Shown: positions 1 through 6,773, numbered from the stretch's first letter. The stretch: 9,798 bases of DNA from Nitrospira sp. (GCA_025361385.1 JANYAJ010000195.1:1-9798), one strand, 5' to 3'. Made by a program: numbers and translations. The notes: generated by a model not told the origin, from the sequence alone.

Positions 1-481
1 CTGCCATTTTTTCTGAGGTCGCCTCTGCATGCATATCGACAATCACGGCAGCAACTCGCTTCTTCAATCCGGCCAGCTCTTTTTTGGCGACCTGAAACGG
101 GCAGTCCAACGTCGGCATGTAGGCCCGCCCCATCAGCTGCATGACGCCTAGCTGCTCCCCGCCGGCCGACTCAACCACTACACTGCCATACCCCGGCACA
201 CCACTCGGATAATTGGCAGGCCGAAGTAAGCGCGGCTCACGAGGAAAGTAGTCGAGGACTTCCTTCTTATCCCAGGCATGATTCCCGGTCGTGATGACTG
301 CAAGACCGAGATCGAACAACTCTTCAGCCAAATCAGGCGTGATGCCAAACCCGGCGGCCGCATTCTCCCCATTACCAATAACAATGTCAATCTGCCGCTG
401 AGCGACCAGTCTGGGAACGGCCCGGGCCACCGCACGGCGCCCGGGTTCTCCAAAGATATCGCCGATGAAGAGAACCTTCAC
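1..481 (-). CDS. ymdB: YmdB/TIGR00282 family metallophosphoesterase (3' end missing)
   Basis: Partial gene; its first 160 codons are in the window and the 3' end runs off the left edge. The protein begins VKVLFIGDIFGEPGRRAV and matches the YmdB/DR1281 calcineurin-like phosphoesterase family, which in Bacillus has cyclic-nucleotide phosphodiesterase activity and influences RNase Y-dependent regulation. The expected metal-site residues are visible at family positions: Asp8, Glu39-Asn40 in the NGEN motif, Asn67-His68 in TTGNHAWD, and His151 in the DMHAEATSEK motif. The later histidine pair lies outside the window. The GTG start overlaps the rny stop codon by four bases (GTGA), with a GGAG Shine-Dalgarno sequence (493-490) eight bases upstream inside rny, so translation is probably coupled to rny. 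The product should be cytosolic. Substrate is not known from sequence alone. Confidence 0.95.
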   Translation of the reverse strand, partial: MKVLFIGDIFGEPGRRAVARAVPRLVAQRQIDIVIGNGENAAAGFGITPDLAEELFDLGLAVITTGNHAWDKKEVLDYFPREPRLLRPANYPSGVPGYGSVVVESAGGEQLGVMQLMGRAYMPTLDCPFQVAKKELAGLKKRVAAVIVDMHAEATSEKMA

Positions 482-2055
482 TTCGCATACTCCACATACC
501 GGCTCTCTCGAATGACCGTCACCCGAATCGTGCCTGGATAGGTCAACTCCTGCTCGATCTTCTTCGCCAGGTCCCGCGACAGCTGGAACGACTCGGCATC
601 CGTAATATCTTCCTGTCGAACGATGACGCGAATCTCCCGACCTGCCTGGATGGCATAGGCTTTCTGCACCCCTTTGATCGTCGTAGCAAGCGACTCCAAC
701 TTCTCCAACCGTTTCACGTAGGTCTCCAAAGCCTCACGTCTCGCCCCAGGTCTGGCGGCAGACAACGCTTCGGCCGCAGCCACCAAGACGGACTCGGGAC
801 AGATCGGCTCCACTTGTTCGTGGTGCCCTGCGATCGCATTGATTATCTTCTCGCTCTCGCCATACTTCTTGGCGATCTCGGCGCCCAACATGGCATGGGG
901 GCCCTCTTCTTCGTGACTGACGGCTTTCCCGATATCGTGGAGCAGCGCCCCTCGTCTTGCCAACTTCACATCGAGCCCGAGCTCCGACGCCATGATGCCG
1001 CAGATATAGGCTGCTTCACGCGCATGGTAGAGATTGTTCTGTCCATAACTCGTCCGGTACTTGAGCCGACCAAGCACTTTGATCAACTCAGGATGAAAGT
1101 CAGAGAGGCCTAACTCAAAAATGATTTTCTCGGCCTCTTCATACATGAGCTTATCGATATCGACTTTGACCTTCTCAACGATCTCCTCGATCCGCGTCGG
1201 ATGGATGCGCCCGTCATGCATGAGCCGTTCGAGCGACACCTTGGCGATCTCCCGACGCAACGGATCAAAACCGGAGATAATCACCGCTTCGGGGGTCTCA
1301 TCGATGATTAAGTCGATTCCCGTCGCAGCTTCGATCGCACGAATATTGCGCCCTTCCCGTCCAATGATCCGCCCCTTCATCGCGTCGTTCGGGATCTGGA
1401 CCACGGAAATCGTGGACTCAGACACGTAATCACGCACTACCCGTTGGATTGAGCAGGTAATGATCTCGCGTGCTTCCCGTTCCGCATTCTCCCGGGCCTC
1501 TTCTAATATCCGCTTCGCAAGCCCAACAGCTTCTAGCCGAGCCTGACTTTCCATTTCATGAATGAGCTGCTTCTTCGCTTCGTCGGACGTCATTCCTGCG
1601 ACACGTTCCAGTGCCTCACAATGCTCCTTCTCCGCTCGAGCACAAGCCGACTCTTTTACCGTCAGCTTTTCTTCCCGCTTCAGCACCTCCAGATCTCGTT
1701 TCTGCGCATCGCTTTCTCGCTTGTCGATCACGCTGATTCGCTTCTCGATGGTTTCATCGCGCTGAATCAAACGTTTTTCGACAACGGCGAGCTCGGCCAT
1801 CTTGGCCTTCTGCTCTTTCTCGAGTTCTGATTTCGACTGCAGCAGAAGATCTTTCGCTTCCAGCTTGGCTTCTTTGACAATATTGTCAGCTTCCCGCTGA
1901 GCATTCTGCACAGACTGGCGGGCCTGTTCCTCTTCTTGCGCCTTCTTCGTAGCGCCAGAAGAACGACGAATCAGTTCGAAAAGCCCGATTCCGAGCAATC
2001 CTCCAACGAGTCCTGTCAACAGATAAGCAAAAATTGAAGTAGTAATTTGACTCAC
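478..2055 (-). CDS. rny: Ribonuclease Y (endoribonuclease, membrane anchored)
   Basis: A 525-residue protein of normal RNase Y length. An N-terminal membrane segment (about residues 7-29) is followed by a long charged coiled coil (about 35-205). Then come a KH RNA-binding domain (about 215-280, with the GREG loop near 232-235) and an HD hydrolase domain (about 340-430) with the metal-binding His-Asp pair in LLHDIGK (373-374) and a GHHEQV motif (410-415). The family makes internal cuts that start mRNA decay at the inner face of the membrane. The GTG start follows a G-run (AGGGGG) with no spacing. There is no ATG, GTG or TTG between it and an in-frame upstream stop, so GTG is the longest usable start, and later starts would break the membrane segment. 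It lies downstream of zapA after a 579-base gap and overlaps ymdB by four bases. Confidence 0.97.
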   Translation of the reverse strand: MSQITTSIFAYLLTGLVGGLLGIGLFELIRRSSGATKKAQEEEQARQSVQNAQREADNIVKEAKLEAKDLLLQSKSELEKEQKAKMAELAVVEKRLIQRDETIEKRISVIDKRESDAQKRDLEVLKREEKLTVKESACARAEKEHCEALERVAGMTSDEAKKQLIHEMESQARLEAVGLAKRILEEARENAEREAREIITCSIQRVVRDYVSESTISVVQIPNDAMKGRIIGREGRNIRAIEAATGIDLIIDETPEAVIISGFDPLRREIAKVSLERLMHDGRIHPTRIEEIVEKVKVDIDKLMYEEAEKIIFELGLSDFHPELIKVLGRLKYRTSYGQNNLYHAREAAYICGIMASELGLDVKLARRGALLHDIGKAVSHEEEGPHAMLGAEIAKKYGESEKIINAIAGHHEQVEPICPESVLVAAAEALSAARPGARREALETYVKRLEKLESLATTIKGVQKAYAIQAGREIRVIVRQEDITDAESFQLSRDLAKKIEQELTYPGTIRVTVIRESRYVEYAK

Positions 2056-2068
2056 CCCCCTACAGTCC

Positions 2069-2100
2069 CGAGACGAGAAACACCCGGCTTCTCAGCCTCG
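2069..2100 (-). promoter_or_regulatory. Stem-loop just upstream of rny
   Basis: On the minus strand CGAG, then GAGAA, pair with TTCTC, then CTCG, across a nine-base loop, with small internal loops between the two stems. The structure ends 13 bases before the rny GTG and just before its G-run. It has no following T-tract, so it is not an intrinsic terminator. It could affect rny translation or be the end of an upstream processed RNA. Function is unknown. Confidence 0.35.
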
Positions 2101-2185
2101 TCTTGATACAAGGTTGGTCGACGGTTCTATCTTGATGTGGGGGCGCAGTGGAAGATTAGCTGAACGGAAGAGGATAGCCCAACAC

Positions 2186-2369
2186 GCGGTCTACAGATTC
2201 ACTCCGAGAACGGACTCCACGGGGATGAAGATCTTGATGGCTTGAGCGAACGAGTACGTCCCGTGCCGGACAGATTCCACGAGGTTCCGCTACGTCGCCA
2301 TCCCCTCATCCGCTTGAGAGGATCGAGTGCGCGAACGGGAAGCAGCCGAAGACTGCCTCCATACACCGC
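2186..2369 (-). ncRNA. Candidate structured small RNA, possibly 6S RNA
   Basis: On the minus strand this stretch can form a long irregular hairpin of about 184 nucleotides. By-eye pairs (plus coordinates) are 2365-2369 with 2186-2190, 2325-2329 (GAGTG) with 2200-2204, 2299-2305 (CATCCCC) with 2221-2227, alternatively 2297-2302 (GCCATC) with 2236-2241, then 2288-2291 and 2284-2286 with 2245-2251, and an apical stem 2258-2261 with 2268-2271. A side hairpin lies at 2338-2360. The size and long imperfect stem resemble 6S RNA, which inhibits sigma70 RNA polymerase. The place directly after zapA is where ssrS lies in many proteobacteria. Primary sequence does not clearly match 6S signatures, some pairs are mutually exclusive, and ends are unknown. 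Identity is inference from synteny and fold. Confidence 0.33.
2338..2360 (-). repeat. Local hairpin with UUCG-type loop
   Basis: On the minus strand GGAGGCAG (2360-2353) pairs with CTGCTTCC (2345-2338), eight base pairs including one G-U. The seven-base loop contains CUUCGG, which could itself close as a stable UUCG tetraloop. It is not followed by a T-run, so it is not a terminator. It is part of the candidate structured RNA region. Confidence 0.45.
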
Positions 2370-2605
2370 ACTACCCGACAGCAGCAGAAACTCCATAAAT
2401 TTGCCCAACATTTCGAGGAGGCGATACATGAGGAGGACGAACCCTTGCACAGATTCTACTTGTCTCAATTTCACCAGCATCAAGAACCCACATCTATTCC
2501 GCGGCGACTGCATCATCTTCCCGGATCACTAAACCGGTTTGAGCGTGACCTGATTGTATCCCTACCGTCAACTCCACTACATCCCAACAGCACAATTCAC
2601 GATAT

Positions 2606-2624
2606 CAAAGGGGGTTACCCTTTG
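2606..2624 (-). terminator. Hairpin directly after zapA (weak or non-canonical terminator)
   Basis: CAAAGGG and CCCTTTG form a perfect seven-base-pair stem with a five-base loop, ten bases past the zapA stop codon. The expected run of T residues after the stem is missing, and only the TTT within the stem is present. It may therefore be a weak attenuator, an mRNA 3' stabiliser or a processing site between zapA and the downstream RNA or rny. The stem is seen directly; the role is inferred. Confidence 0.35.
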
Positions 2625-2634
2625 CAAGTTGAAT

Positions 2635-2931
2635 CTAGCGAAAGAGCGAGGTCGGCACCTGCTCCTCGATTGATTCCATGAGCGACGTCATCCGCCGCTC
2701 GACATCCGCATCACCCTGCGCACGCTTCCGTTCAACTTCGAACAGCTGATGGGCCAGGTTGATCGCCGTCAACACGGCGAGCTTCGACGGAGTCGTCGTA
2801 TTCATTCCCTCCGCGAGACTACGCATCTGGCTATCGACAAAACTCGCGAGCCGCCGAATATACCCCTCGTCCGCCTCCCCGCGGATCGCAAACCGTTGGC
2901 CATAGATTTCCACGTCAATGGTCTTCGTCAA
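2635..2931 (-). CDS. zapA: Cell division protein ZapA
   Basis: A 98-residue protein, the usual length for ZapA. The N-terminal strand region TIDVEIYGQRFAIRGEADEGYIRRLASFVDSQM is typical of the family, and the C-terminal half (about 45-90) is helical with coiled-coil character. ZapA tetramers bundle FtsZ protofilaments and stabilise the Z-ring in the cytoplasm. The start chosen is TTG at 2931, because a strong AAGGAGG (2944-2938) lies six bases upstream and homology begins there. A longer in-frame extension to 3072 would lie inside zapB in another frame and does not look like ZapA. The start overlaps the end of zapB by 17 bases, so the two are probably co-transcribed and translationally coupled. 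Confidence 0.93.
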   Translation of the reverse strand: MTKTIDVEIYGQRFAIRGEADEGYIRRLASFVDSQMRSLAEGMNTTTPSKLAVLTAINLAHQLFEVERKRAQGDADVERRMTSLMESIEEQVPTSLFR

Positions 2932-3178
2932 GGGCCACCTCCTTGCGTTCTTCAAAGCACTCCAACAACTCAACGTCGCCGAGGACTTTTTCGATACGGG
3001 ACTTGATATCGATACGCTCTTGCTCCCAGCGCCGATTCGAATCATCCTTCTCCGCAAGTCGCTGCCGAACAACCTTTAACTCTTCTTCAGCAGCCGCATT
3101 CTTCTTCTTCAATTCTTGGATCAGCTTCACAAGGTCTTTAATACGGTCTTCAAGCGCGTCCAATCGATCGAGTGCCAT
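2915..3178 (-). CDS. zapB: ZapB-like cell division coiled-coil protein
   Basis: A small 87-residue protein made almost entirely of heptad-like charged helix (MALDRLDALEDRIKDLVKL, then KKKNAAAEEELKVVRQRL). It fits ZapB-type coiled coils, which bind ZapA and link the Z-ring to the chromosome terminus region. The position directly before and overlapping zapA supports the name more strongly than the low-complexity sequence does. The ATG at 3178 is chosen because AAGGAGG (3196-3190) lies 11 bases upstream. A GTG at 3208 would extend the protein by ten residues but would put the Shine-Dalgarno sequence inside the gene. The strong promoter at 3252-3224 is immediately upstream. Similar short coiled coils exist in unrelated proteins, so the name is probable rather than certain. 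Confidence 0.85.
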   Translation of the reverse strand: MALDRLDALEDRIKDLVKLIQELKKKNAAAEEELKVVRQRLAEKDDSNRRWEQERIDIKSRIEKVLGDVELLECFEERKEVALDEDH

Positions 3179-3223
3179 TCCCTCAGTCCCCTCCTTAAAA
3201 GTAGCCACTACAGGTTGTGGCGC

Positions 3224-3252
3224 ACTATAGAAACTTGTCTAAATCTTGTCAA
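3224..3252 (-). promoter_or_regulatory. Sigma70-type promoter for zapB-zapA (and possibly rny-ymdB)
   Basis: On the minus strand a perfect -35 TTGACA (3252-3247) is separated by exactly 17 bases from a -10 TATAGT (3229-3224, five of six consensus). Transcription would start near 3217, leaving a leader of about 40 bases before the zapB ATG. It lies in the short gap after the stop codon of the upstream transglycosylase gene, so zapBA need not depend on that gene's promoter. Confidence 0.8.
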
Positions 3253-3262
3253 GAAACGGCAC

Positions 3263-5563
3263 CTAGGAAGCCTTGCCCAGCCTGGCATATTCTCGATAAC
3301 TCCGCAGAACACGCTTCACATACTGCCGCGTCTCTTGATATGGGATCAATTCAACGAATTCATCCTGACTTCGCCCACGGTGCAGCGCAATCCAATTTCC
3401 AACCGCGATCGGCCCGGCATTGTATGAGGCAATCGTATAGGCAACGTTCCCGGAGAACTGTTCAAGCAGTTGTTCGACGTAGCGAACACCAAGGCGAATA
3501 TTCGTCTCTTGATCAAAGAGGTCATCCCGGCCGACTGCGGGAAGTCCAAGTCGCTGGGCAACAATATTTGCCGTGCCCGGCATTACCTGCATCAAGCCGA
3601 TCGCACCAACCCGCGATACCGCCCGCCAATCGTACTGACTCTCCTCTCGTATGATCGCCGCCACCAGATAGGGATCGACGCCTTTGGCCCCCTGCCCCTT
3701 GATCGTAGGCAGAAGACCTGTCGGATAGGCCACCTGCCACAGCGATGGATCGACAACGCCTCCCGTCCGTTCCAGCTTATCCCGGAACCGGGCCCGCGCG
3801 AGTCGGAGGGCATGGTGATAGGCACCAGCCTCGTTCAACAATGTCGATAACACCATGAGAAGGTCAGGATCTCGACTATAGCGATCCGTCAATCCCGCCA
3901 ATTCTCGCGCGGCATCCGAGTCCAGCCCCAACGTCTTCAGCTCGATAGCGCGTCGATAGGCAGGCTGCTGCTCGATTTCTACCCTGGCAGACACCGAACG
4001 TGCGGCCTCACCACCTCCAGATATGCCGCCGTCTACCGGAACGGCGGTCACGACTGATTCTGCGGCAGGAGAATCCGGCGACGGAATATCGATCCGCTCG
4101 CGAGCCAGTTGACAATAATAGGTATAGACGTATCGTTGGCAGAGCCTCACGTAGATATCGCGAGCTTGAGGCTGCTGGCTCAGTTCAGCCGCCCGCCCCA
4201 TCCAATAGAGCGCCTGCGGCTCGAAATCGCCGTCGTGCTGATCCACGAGCGCACGCAACTGGTCGGACGCCTCACGATAGCGCGCCATCCGGTAATACCC
4301 CCAGCCCACACGCCACTGCCCCTCGGCCCGCTGAGACGCCGGCTCGCCAGCCTTTGCCACCTGCCGGTATCTTGCGATCGCGTCGTCGAAGCGGCCCTGA
4401 TCTTCCAGCCAAATGCCGGCGAAGAGCGTGATCTGGCCTTTCTGCTCTGCGGACAACGACGCGGGCATGGTCCGCGCAAGATCGAGCAATTTGTCACCCT
4501 GGCCTTGGCGAAGATAGACGCGTGCGAGCCACACGGAGGCTTCGGATGATTCAACCGCGCCATCTTTCACCAGCGCACGAAACGTCTCTCGGGCTTGGTC
4601 GTACTGCTTCAGCCGAACCTGTGCAATCCCAAGCTTCAGCTTTGCTTCAGTGCGCCGCGGCGACTGTGGATCAGCCGCAAGAAACTTTCGAAGTTCCTCA
4701 ATCGCCTCGGCATGGAACGCTTGCCCAAGATACACCTGCGCCCGAGCGAGCCGCTCGTTCGACTGAACGACCCAAGGCTCGCCACCCAGATTCGACGCCA
4801 GCAGCACCTCCGCCTCTTTCGCTTCTCCACTGGCTGCAAACCGGGTCCACAACTGCGTAAGGGTTTCACGACCCTCGGCGATATTATTCTCTCGCAGCTG
4901 ACACGCGCCTTGCCGAAGCAACGCCTGGGGAGTCTCCAATTCCTTCACGCTCATCGTCACCGCTTTGGCAATCCAAGCCGTCGCTTCGTGGCAACTCGAG
5001 GCTTGATACCACGCTTCTCCAGCCCGATAGGCGGCCTTCACCAACAACGGCGAATCCGGTGCCGTCAGGGAAAGGGTTTCGAACATCGCGGCTGCGGGTC
5101 CAGCGTCTCCAAGATTCAGCAACGCCTCTCCAATCCATAGCCGGATATAGTCGTCTAACAACGGGAGGTCTCGCTGTGCCGCGCGGAGGAACTGCATGGC
5201 CACGGCAGGGTTTCGCTCAAGAAGCAGCACACCGGACAACAATCCTGCGCGCTTCGCCCAGACCGTGGCAGGAAATCGCTCTATCAGCTGCTGGAGCCGC
5301 TCAAGCTTCAGCAACACCACTTGTTCTTTATTCAGGACCTTACCGAGCCGTTCCTTCGGCAGCGCAGCTGCCTGAAAGCATTCTTCCGCACCCTCACAGA
5401 CTGCACCGTCACTCAATACCGACGGTGGGACATTGCCGGCAAATGCCTGGCCCAAGGGCAGCGCAACCCCACAGAGGCCAATGCTCGTGACAAGAAATAG
5501 ACTTCGTATGGTCATTGATGTGTACCGGTGCGCACGCGTGGCCTCCCTCTCGACTCCTATCAT
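3263..5563 (-). CDS. Periplasmic soluble lytic murein transglycosylase (TPR + SLT domain)
   Basis: A 766-residue secreted protein. A signal peptide follows residue 17 (MTIRSLFLVTSIGLCGVALPLGQAFA, cleavage after AFA near 42). Long helical TPR-like repeats (about 60-490) come next, then a Gly/Ser-rich linker (about 505-522), a further helical part, and a C-terminal SLT domain (about 620-750). Visible SLT motifs are REESQYD with the catalytic Glu near 641, GLMQVMPGTA (656-665) and SYNAGP (713-718). Slt-type enzymes cleave MurNAc-GlcNAc bonds of peptidoglycan, forming 1,6-anhydroMurNAc. The architecture resembles Slt70, though the repeats are more TPR-like. The start is uncertain: ATG 5563 has a weak AAAGGA 11 bases upstream, while ATG 5515 would place the signal peptide at the N-terminus (750 residues). 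The gene is divergent from rlmN. Confidence 0.93.
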   Translation of the reverse strand: MIGVEREATRAHRYTSMTIRSLFLVTSIGLCGVALPLGQAFAGNVPPSVLSDGAVCEGAEECFQAAALPKERLGKVLNKEQVVLLKLERLQQLIERFPATVWAKRAGLLSGVLLLERNPAVAMQFLRAAQRDLPLLDDYIRLWIGEALLNLGDAGPAAAMFETLSLTAPDSPLLVKAAYRAGEAWYQASSCHEATAWIAKAVTMSVKELETPQALLRQGACQLRENNIAEGRETLTQLWTRFAASGEAKEAEVLLASNLGGEPWVVQSNERLARAQVYLGQAFHAEAIEELRKFLAADPQSPRRTEAKLKLGIAQVRLKQYDQARETFRALVKDGAVESSEASVWLARVYLRQGQGDKLLDLARTMPASLSAEQKGQITLFAGIWLEDQGRFDDAIARYRQVAKAGEPASQRAEGQWRVGWGYYRMARYREASDQLRALVDQHDGDFEPQALYWMGRAAELSQQPQARDIYVRLCQRYVYTYYCQLARERIDIPSPDSPAAESVVTAVPVDGGISGGGEAARSVSARVEIEQQPAYRRAIELKTLGLDSDAARELAGLTDRYSRDPDLLMVLSTLLNEAGAYHHALRLARARFRDKLERTGGVVDPSLWQVAYPTGLLPTIKGQGAKGVDPYLVAAIIREESQYDWRAVSRVGAIGLMQVMPGTANIVAQRLGLPAVGRDDLFDQETNIRLGVRYVEQLLEQFSGNVAYTIASYNAGPIAVGNWIALHRGRSQDEFVELIPYQETRQYVKRVLRSYREYARLGKAS

Positions 5564-5652
5564 ATATAACAGCGTCCTTTCCCCGTTGCCAGCAGAGCCA
5601 TCTGAACCCTCTACCTTGTTCCACTTTTTAAGGCTATGGTAGGGTGCCTACT
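5564..5652. other. Divergent intergenic region between the transglycosylase gene and rlmN
   Basis: This short 89-base gap must hold start signals for both directions if each gene has its own promoter. On the minus strand the AT-rich stretch around 5563-5571 could be a -10 for the transglycosylase, with CTGGCA (four of six to TTGACA) as -35. This would favour the downstream ATG at 5515. For rlmN I see no convincing hexamer pair, only the AGGG ribosome-binding site at 5641. Confidence 0.4.
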
Positions 5653-6759
5653 ATGCAGCATGAGAAACACGCCCTCCCATCGAGTCCCGCTCCGACCAAT
5701 CTCTTGGCGCTGACAGAAGAAGGTCTCGGCCGGCTCCTGCAGCCATTCGGATGGCCCCACTACCGAACCGGTCAAATTCTCCGCTGGCTTTATCAACGGC
5801 GCGCCCACAGCATCGCACAGATGACCGATCTCTCGCAGAACGATCGAGAACAACTGGCCAAGATCGCCACGATTTCGCGCACACAAGACTGCACGGTGCT
5901 TGAATCGACCGACCATACGCGCAAGCTCCTGCTCACATTGGACGATGCACTCCGCATCGAAACGGTGCTCATTCCTGACGAGGATCGACTCACGCTCTGC
6001 GTCTCGACCCAAGTGGGCTGCATGCTGGATTGCGGTTTCTGCCTAACCGGCACCATGGGACTGAAGCGAAACCTCAAGGCGCATGAGATCGTCGATCAGG
6101 TACTGACGTCTCAGGACCATTTGACCGGCACCGAACGCCTGACCAACCTCGTCTTCATGGGCATGGGGGAGCCCCTTGCCAATATCGACGCGCTCTCCAC
6201 CGCCATCCATTGCCTCACGAACAAGTCATGGGGACTTGGCTGGTCACCGCGTCGCATTACCGTGTCGACTGCGGGACTCGCCGCACGGTTGAAGGATGTG
6301 GCCGCGCTCGGGGTGAATCTCGCCATCTCATTGAACGGCACGACGGAAGAGCAACGCCAACAATTGATGCCAGCGGCCAGCCAAATCGCCTCGCTCAAGA
6401 CCCTCATGGCCGCCTGCCGGCGCTATCCGCTCGCCCCGACCAGACGACTGACGTTTGAATATGTGCTGCTCGCCGGCGTGAACGACCGCGATGAGGACGC
6501 CCATCGCCTGGTGAAACTGCTCAAGGGGCTCCGCTGCAAGGTGAACCTGATTCCCTTCAACGAGTTTCCGGGCAATCCCTTCCGACGGCCGACCGACCGG
6601 AACGTGTTCGCATTTCAGGCGATACTTACACATGGCGGCATTGACGCCTTCATCCGCAAGAGCCGCGGCCGTGATGTGCTAGGCGCCTGCGGCCAATTAG
6701 GCAATCTTTCACCCGAGTATGCAGGACGCGCCTTGACACAAATTGAACCCCGTTGCTAG
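5653..6759 (+). CDS. rlmN: Dual-specificity RNA methyltransferase RlmN (23S rRNA A2503 / tRNA A37, C2)
   Basis: A radical SAM enzyme that methylates C2 of A2503 in 23S rRNA and of A37 in some tRNAs. Counting from the ATG at 5653 (368 residues), the [4Fe-4S] motif CMLDCGFC supplies Cys123, 127 and 130. The acceptor/resolving cysteines of the RlmN mechanism are at Cys116 (LCVSTQVGC) and Cys346 (GACGQL), with spacing as in E. coli RlmN. The SAM-contact motif FMGMGEP is present. The N-terminal helical domain (FGWPHYRTGQILRWLYQR) is typical. The length is normal. The ATG at 5653 is preferred because AGGG (5641-5644) lies eight bases upstream; an in-frame GTG at 5644 would add three residues. Confusion with Cfr is unlikely given the length, sequence style and housekeeping context. 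Confidence 0.96.
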   Translation: MQHEKHALPSSPAPTNLLALTEEGLGRLLQPFGWPHYRTGQILRWLYQRRAHSIAQMTDLSQNDREQLAKIATISRTQDCTVLESTDHTRKLLLTLDDALRIETVLIPDEDRLTLCVSTQVGCMLDCGFCLTGTMGLKRNLKAHEIVDQVLTSQDHLTGTERLTNLVFMGMGEPLANIDALSTAIHCLTNKSWGLGWSPRRITVSTAGLAARLKDVAALGVNLAISLNGTTEEQRQQLMPAASQIASLKTLMAACRRYPLAPTRRLTFEYVLLAGVNDRDEDAHRLVKLLKGLRCKVNLIPFNEFPGNPFRRPTDRNVFAFQAILTHGGIDAFIRKSRGRDVLGACGQLGNLSPEYAGRALTQIEPRC

Positions 6760-6762
6760 CAT
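6733..6762 (+). promoter_or_regulatory. Candidate promoter for the M16 peptidase genes, inside the 3' end of rlmN
   Basis: A perfect -35 TTGACA (6733-6738) is followed, after 18 bases, by TAGCAT (6757-6762), four of six matches to the -10 consensus and beginning with the rlmN stop codon. Transcription would start near 6769, upstream of the ATG at 6785. The -35 is also coding sequence (rlmN codons), so it may be accidental. Confidence 0.45.
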
Positions 6763-6773
6763 GCACTGTGCAT
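6761..6773. promoter_or_regulatory. Perfect 13-base palindrome, possible operator
   Basis: ATGCAC and GTGCAT flank a single central T, making a perfect inverted repeat. It overlaps the last two bases of the candidate -10 element and the presumed start point of the M16 promoter, where a dimeric repressor would block transcription. No regulator is identified. Confidence 0.35.

Larger units (their letters stand above)
2056..2634. other. 579-base intergenic region between zapA and rny
   Basis: This is the only long stretch in the window without a convincing gene. Open frames exist on both strands (for example minus 2516-2199) but none resembles a protein family or has a good ribosome-binding site. 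Read on the minus strand, from zapA towards rny, it holds a hairpin just after the zapA stop (2624-2606), a perfect 10-base palindrome (2531-2540), a large foldable block (about 2369-2186), and a stem-loop just before rny (2100-2069). No T-rich rho-independent terminator was seen, so the zapBA promoter may read through into rny. Confidence 0.8.

Noticed and set aside
2453..2483. Possible promoter on the minus strand (TTGATG, 19 bases, TAGAAT) upstream of the structured RNA
   Set aside because: The -10 is good, but the -35 is only four of six and the spacer is 19 bases. Not strong enough to list as a feature, though it could serve the RNA if a start is mapped near 2445.
2199..2516. 105-codon open frame on the minus strand in the zapA-rny gap
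   Set aside because: The composition (many Arg, Ser, Leu), lack of a recognisable family and lack of a good ribosome-binding site suggest chance. It also lies on the candidate structured RNA.
2242..2532. 96-codon open frame on the plus strand in the same gap
   Set aside because: It is antisense to the gene cluster, with Arg/Ser/Pro-rich random-looking sequence and no family resemblance.
2531..2540. Perfect 10-base palindrome AAACCGGTTT
   Set aside because: Short palindromes are expected by chance and there is no promoter or partner site beside it.
3179..3208. GTG start extending zapB by ten residues
   Set aside because: The added stretch encodes the AAGGAGG ribosome-binding site itself, and typical ZapB-like sequence begins at the ATG at 3178.
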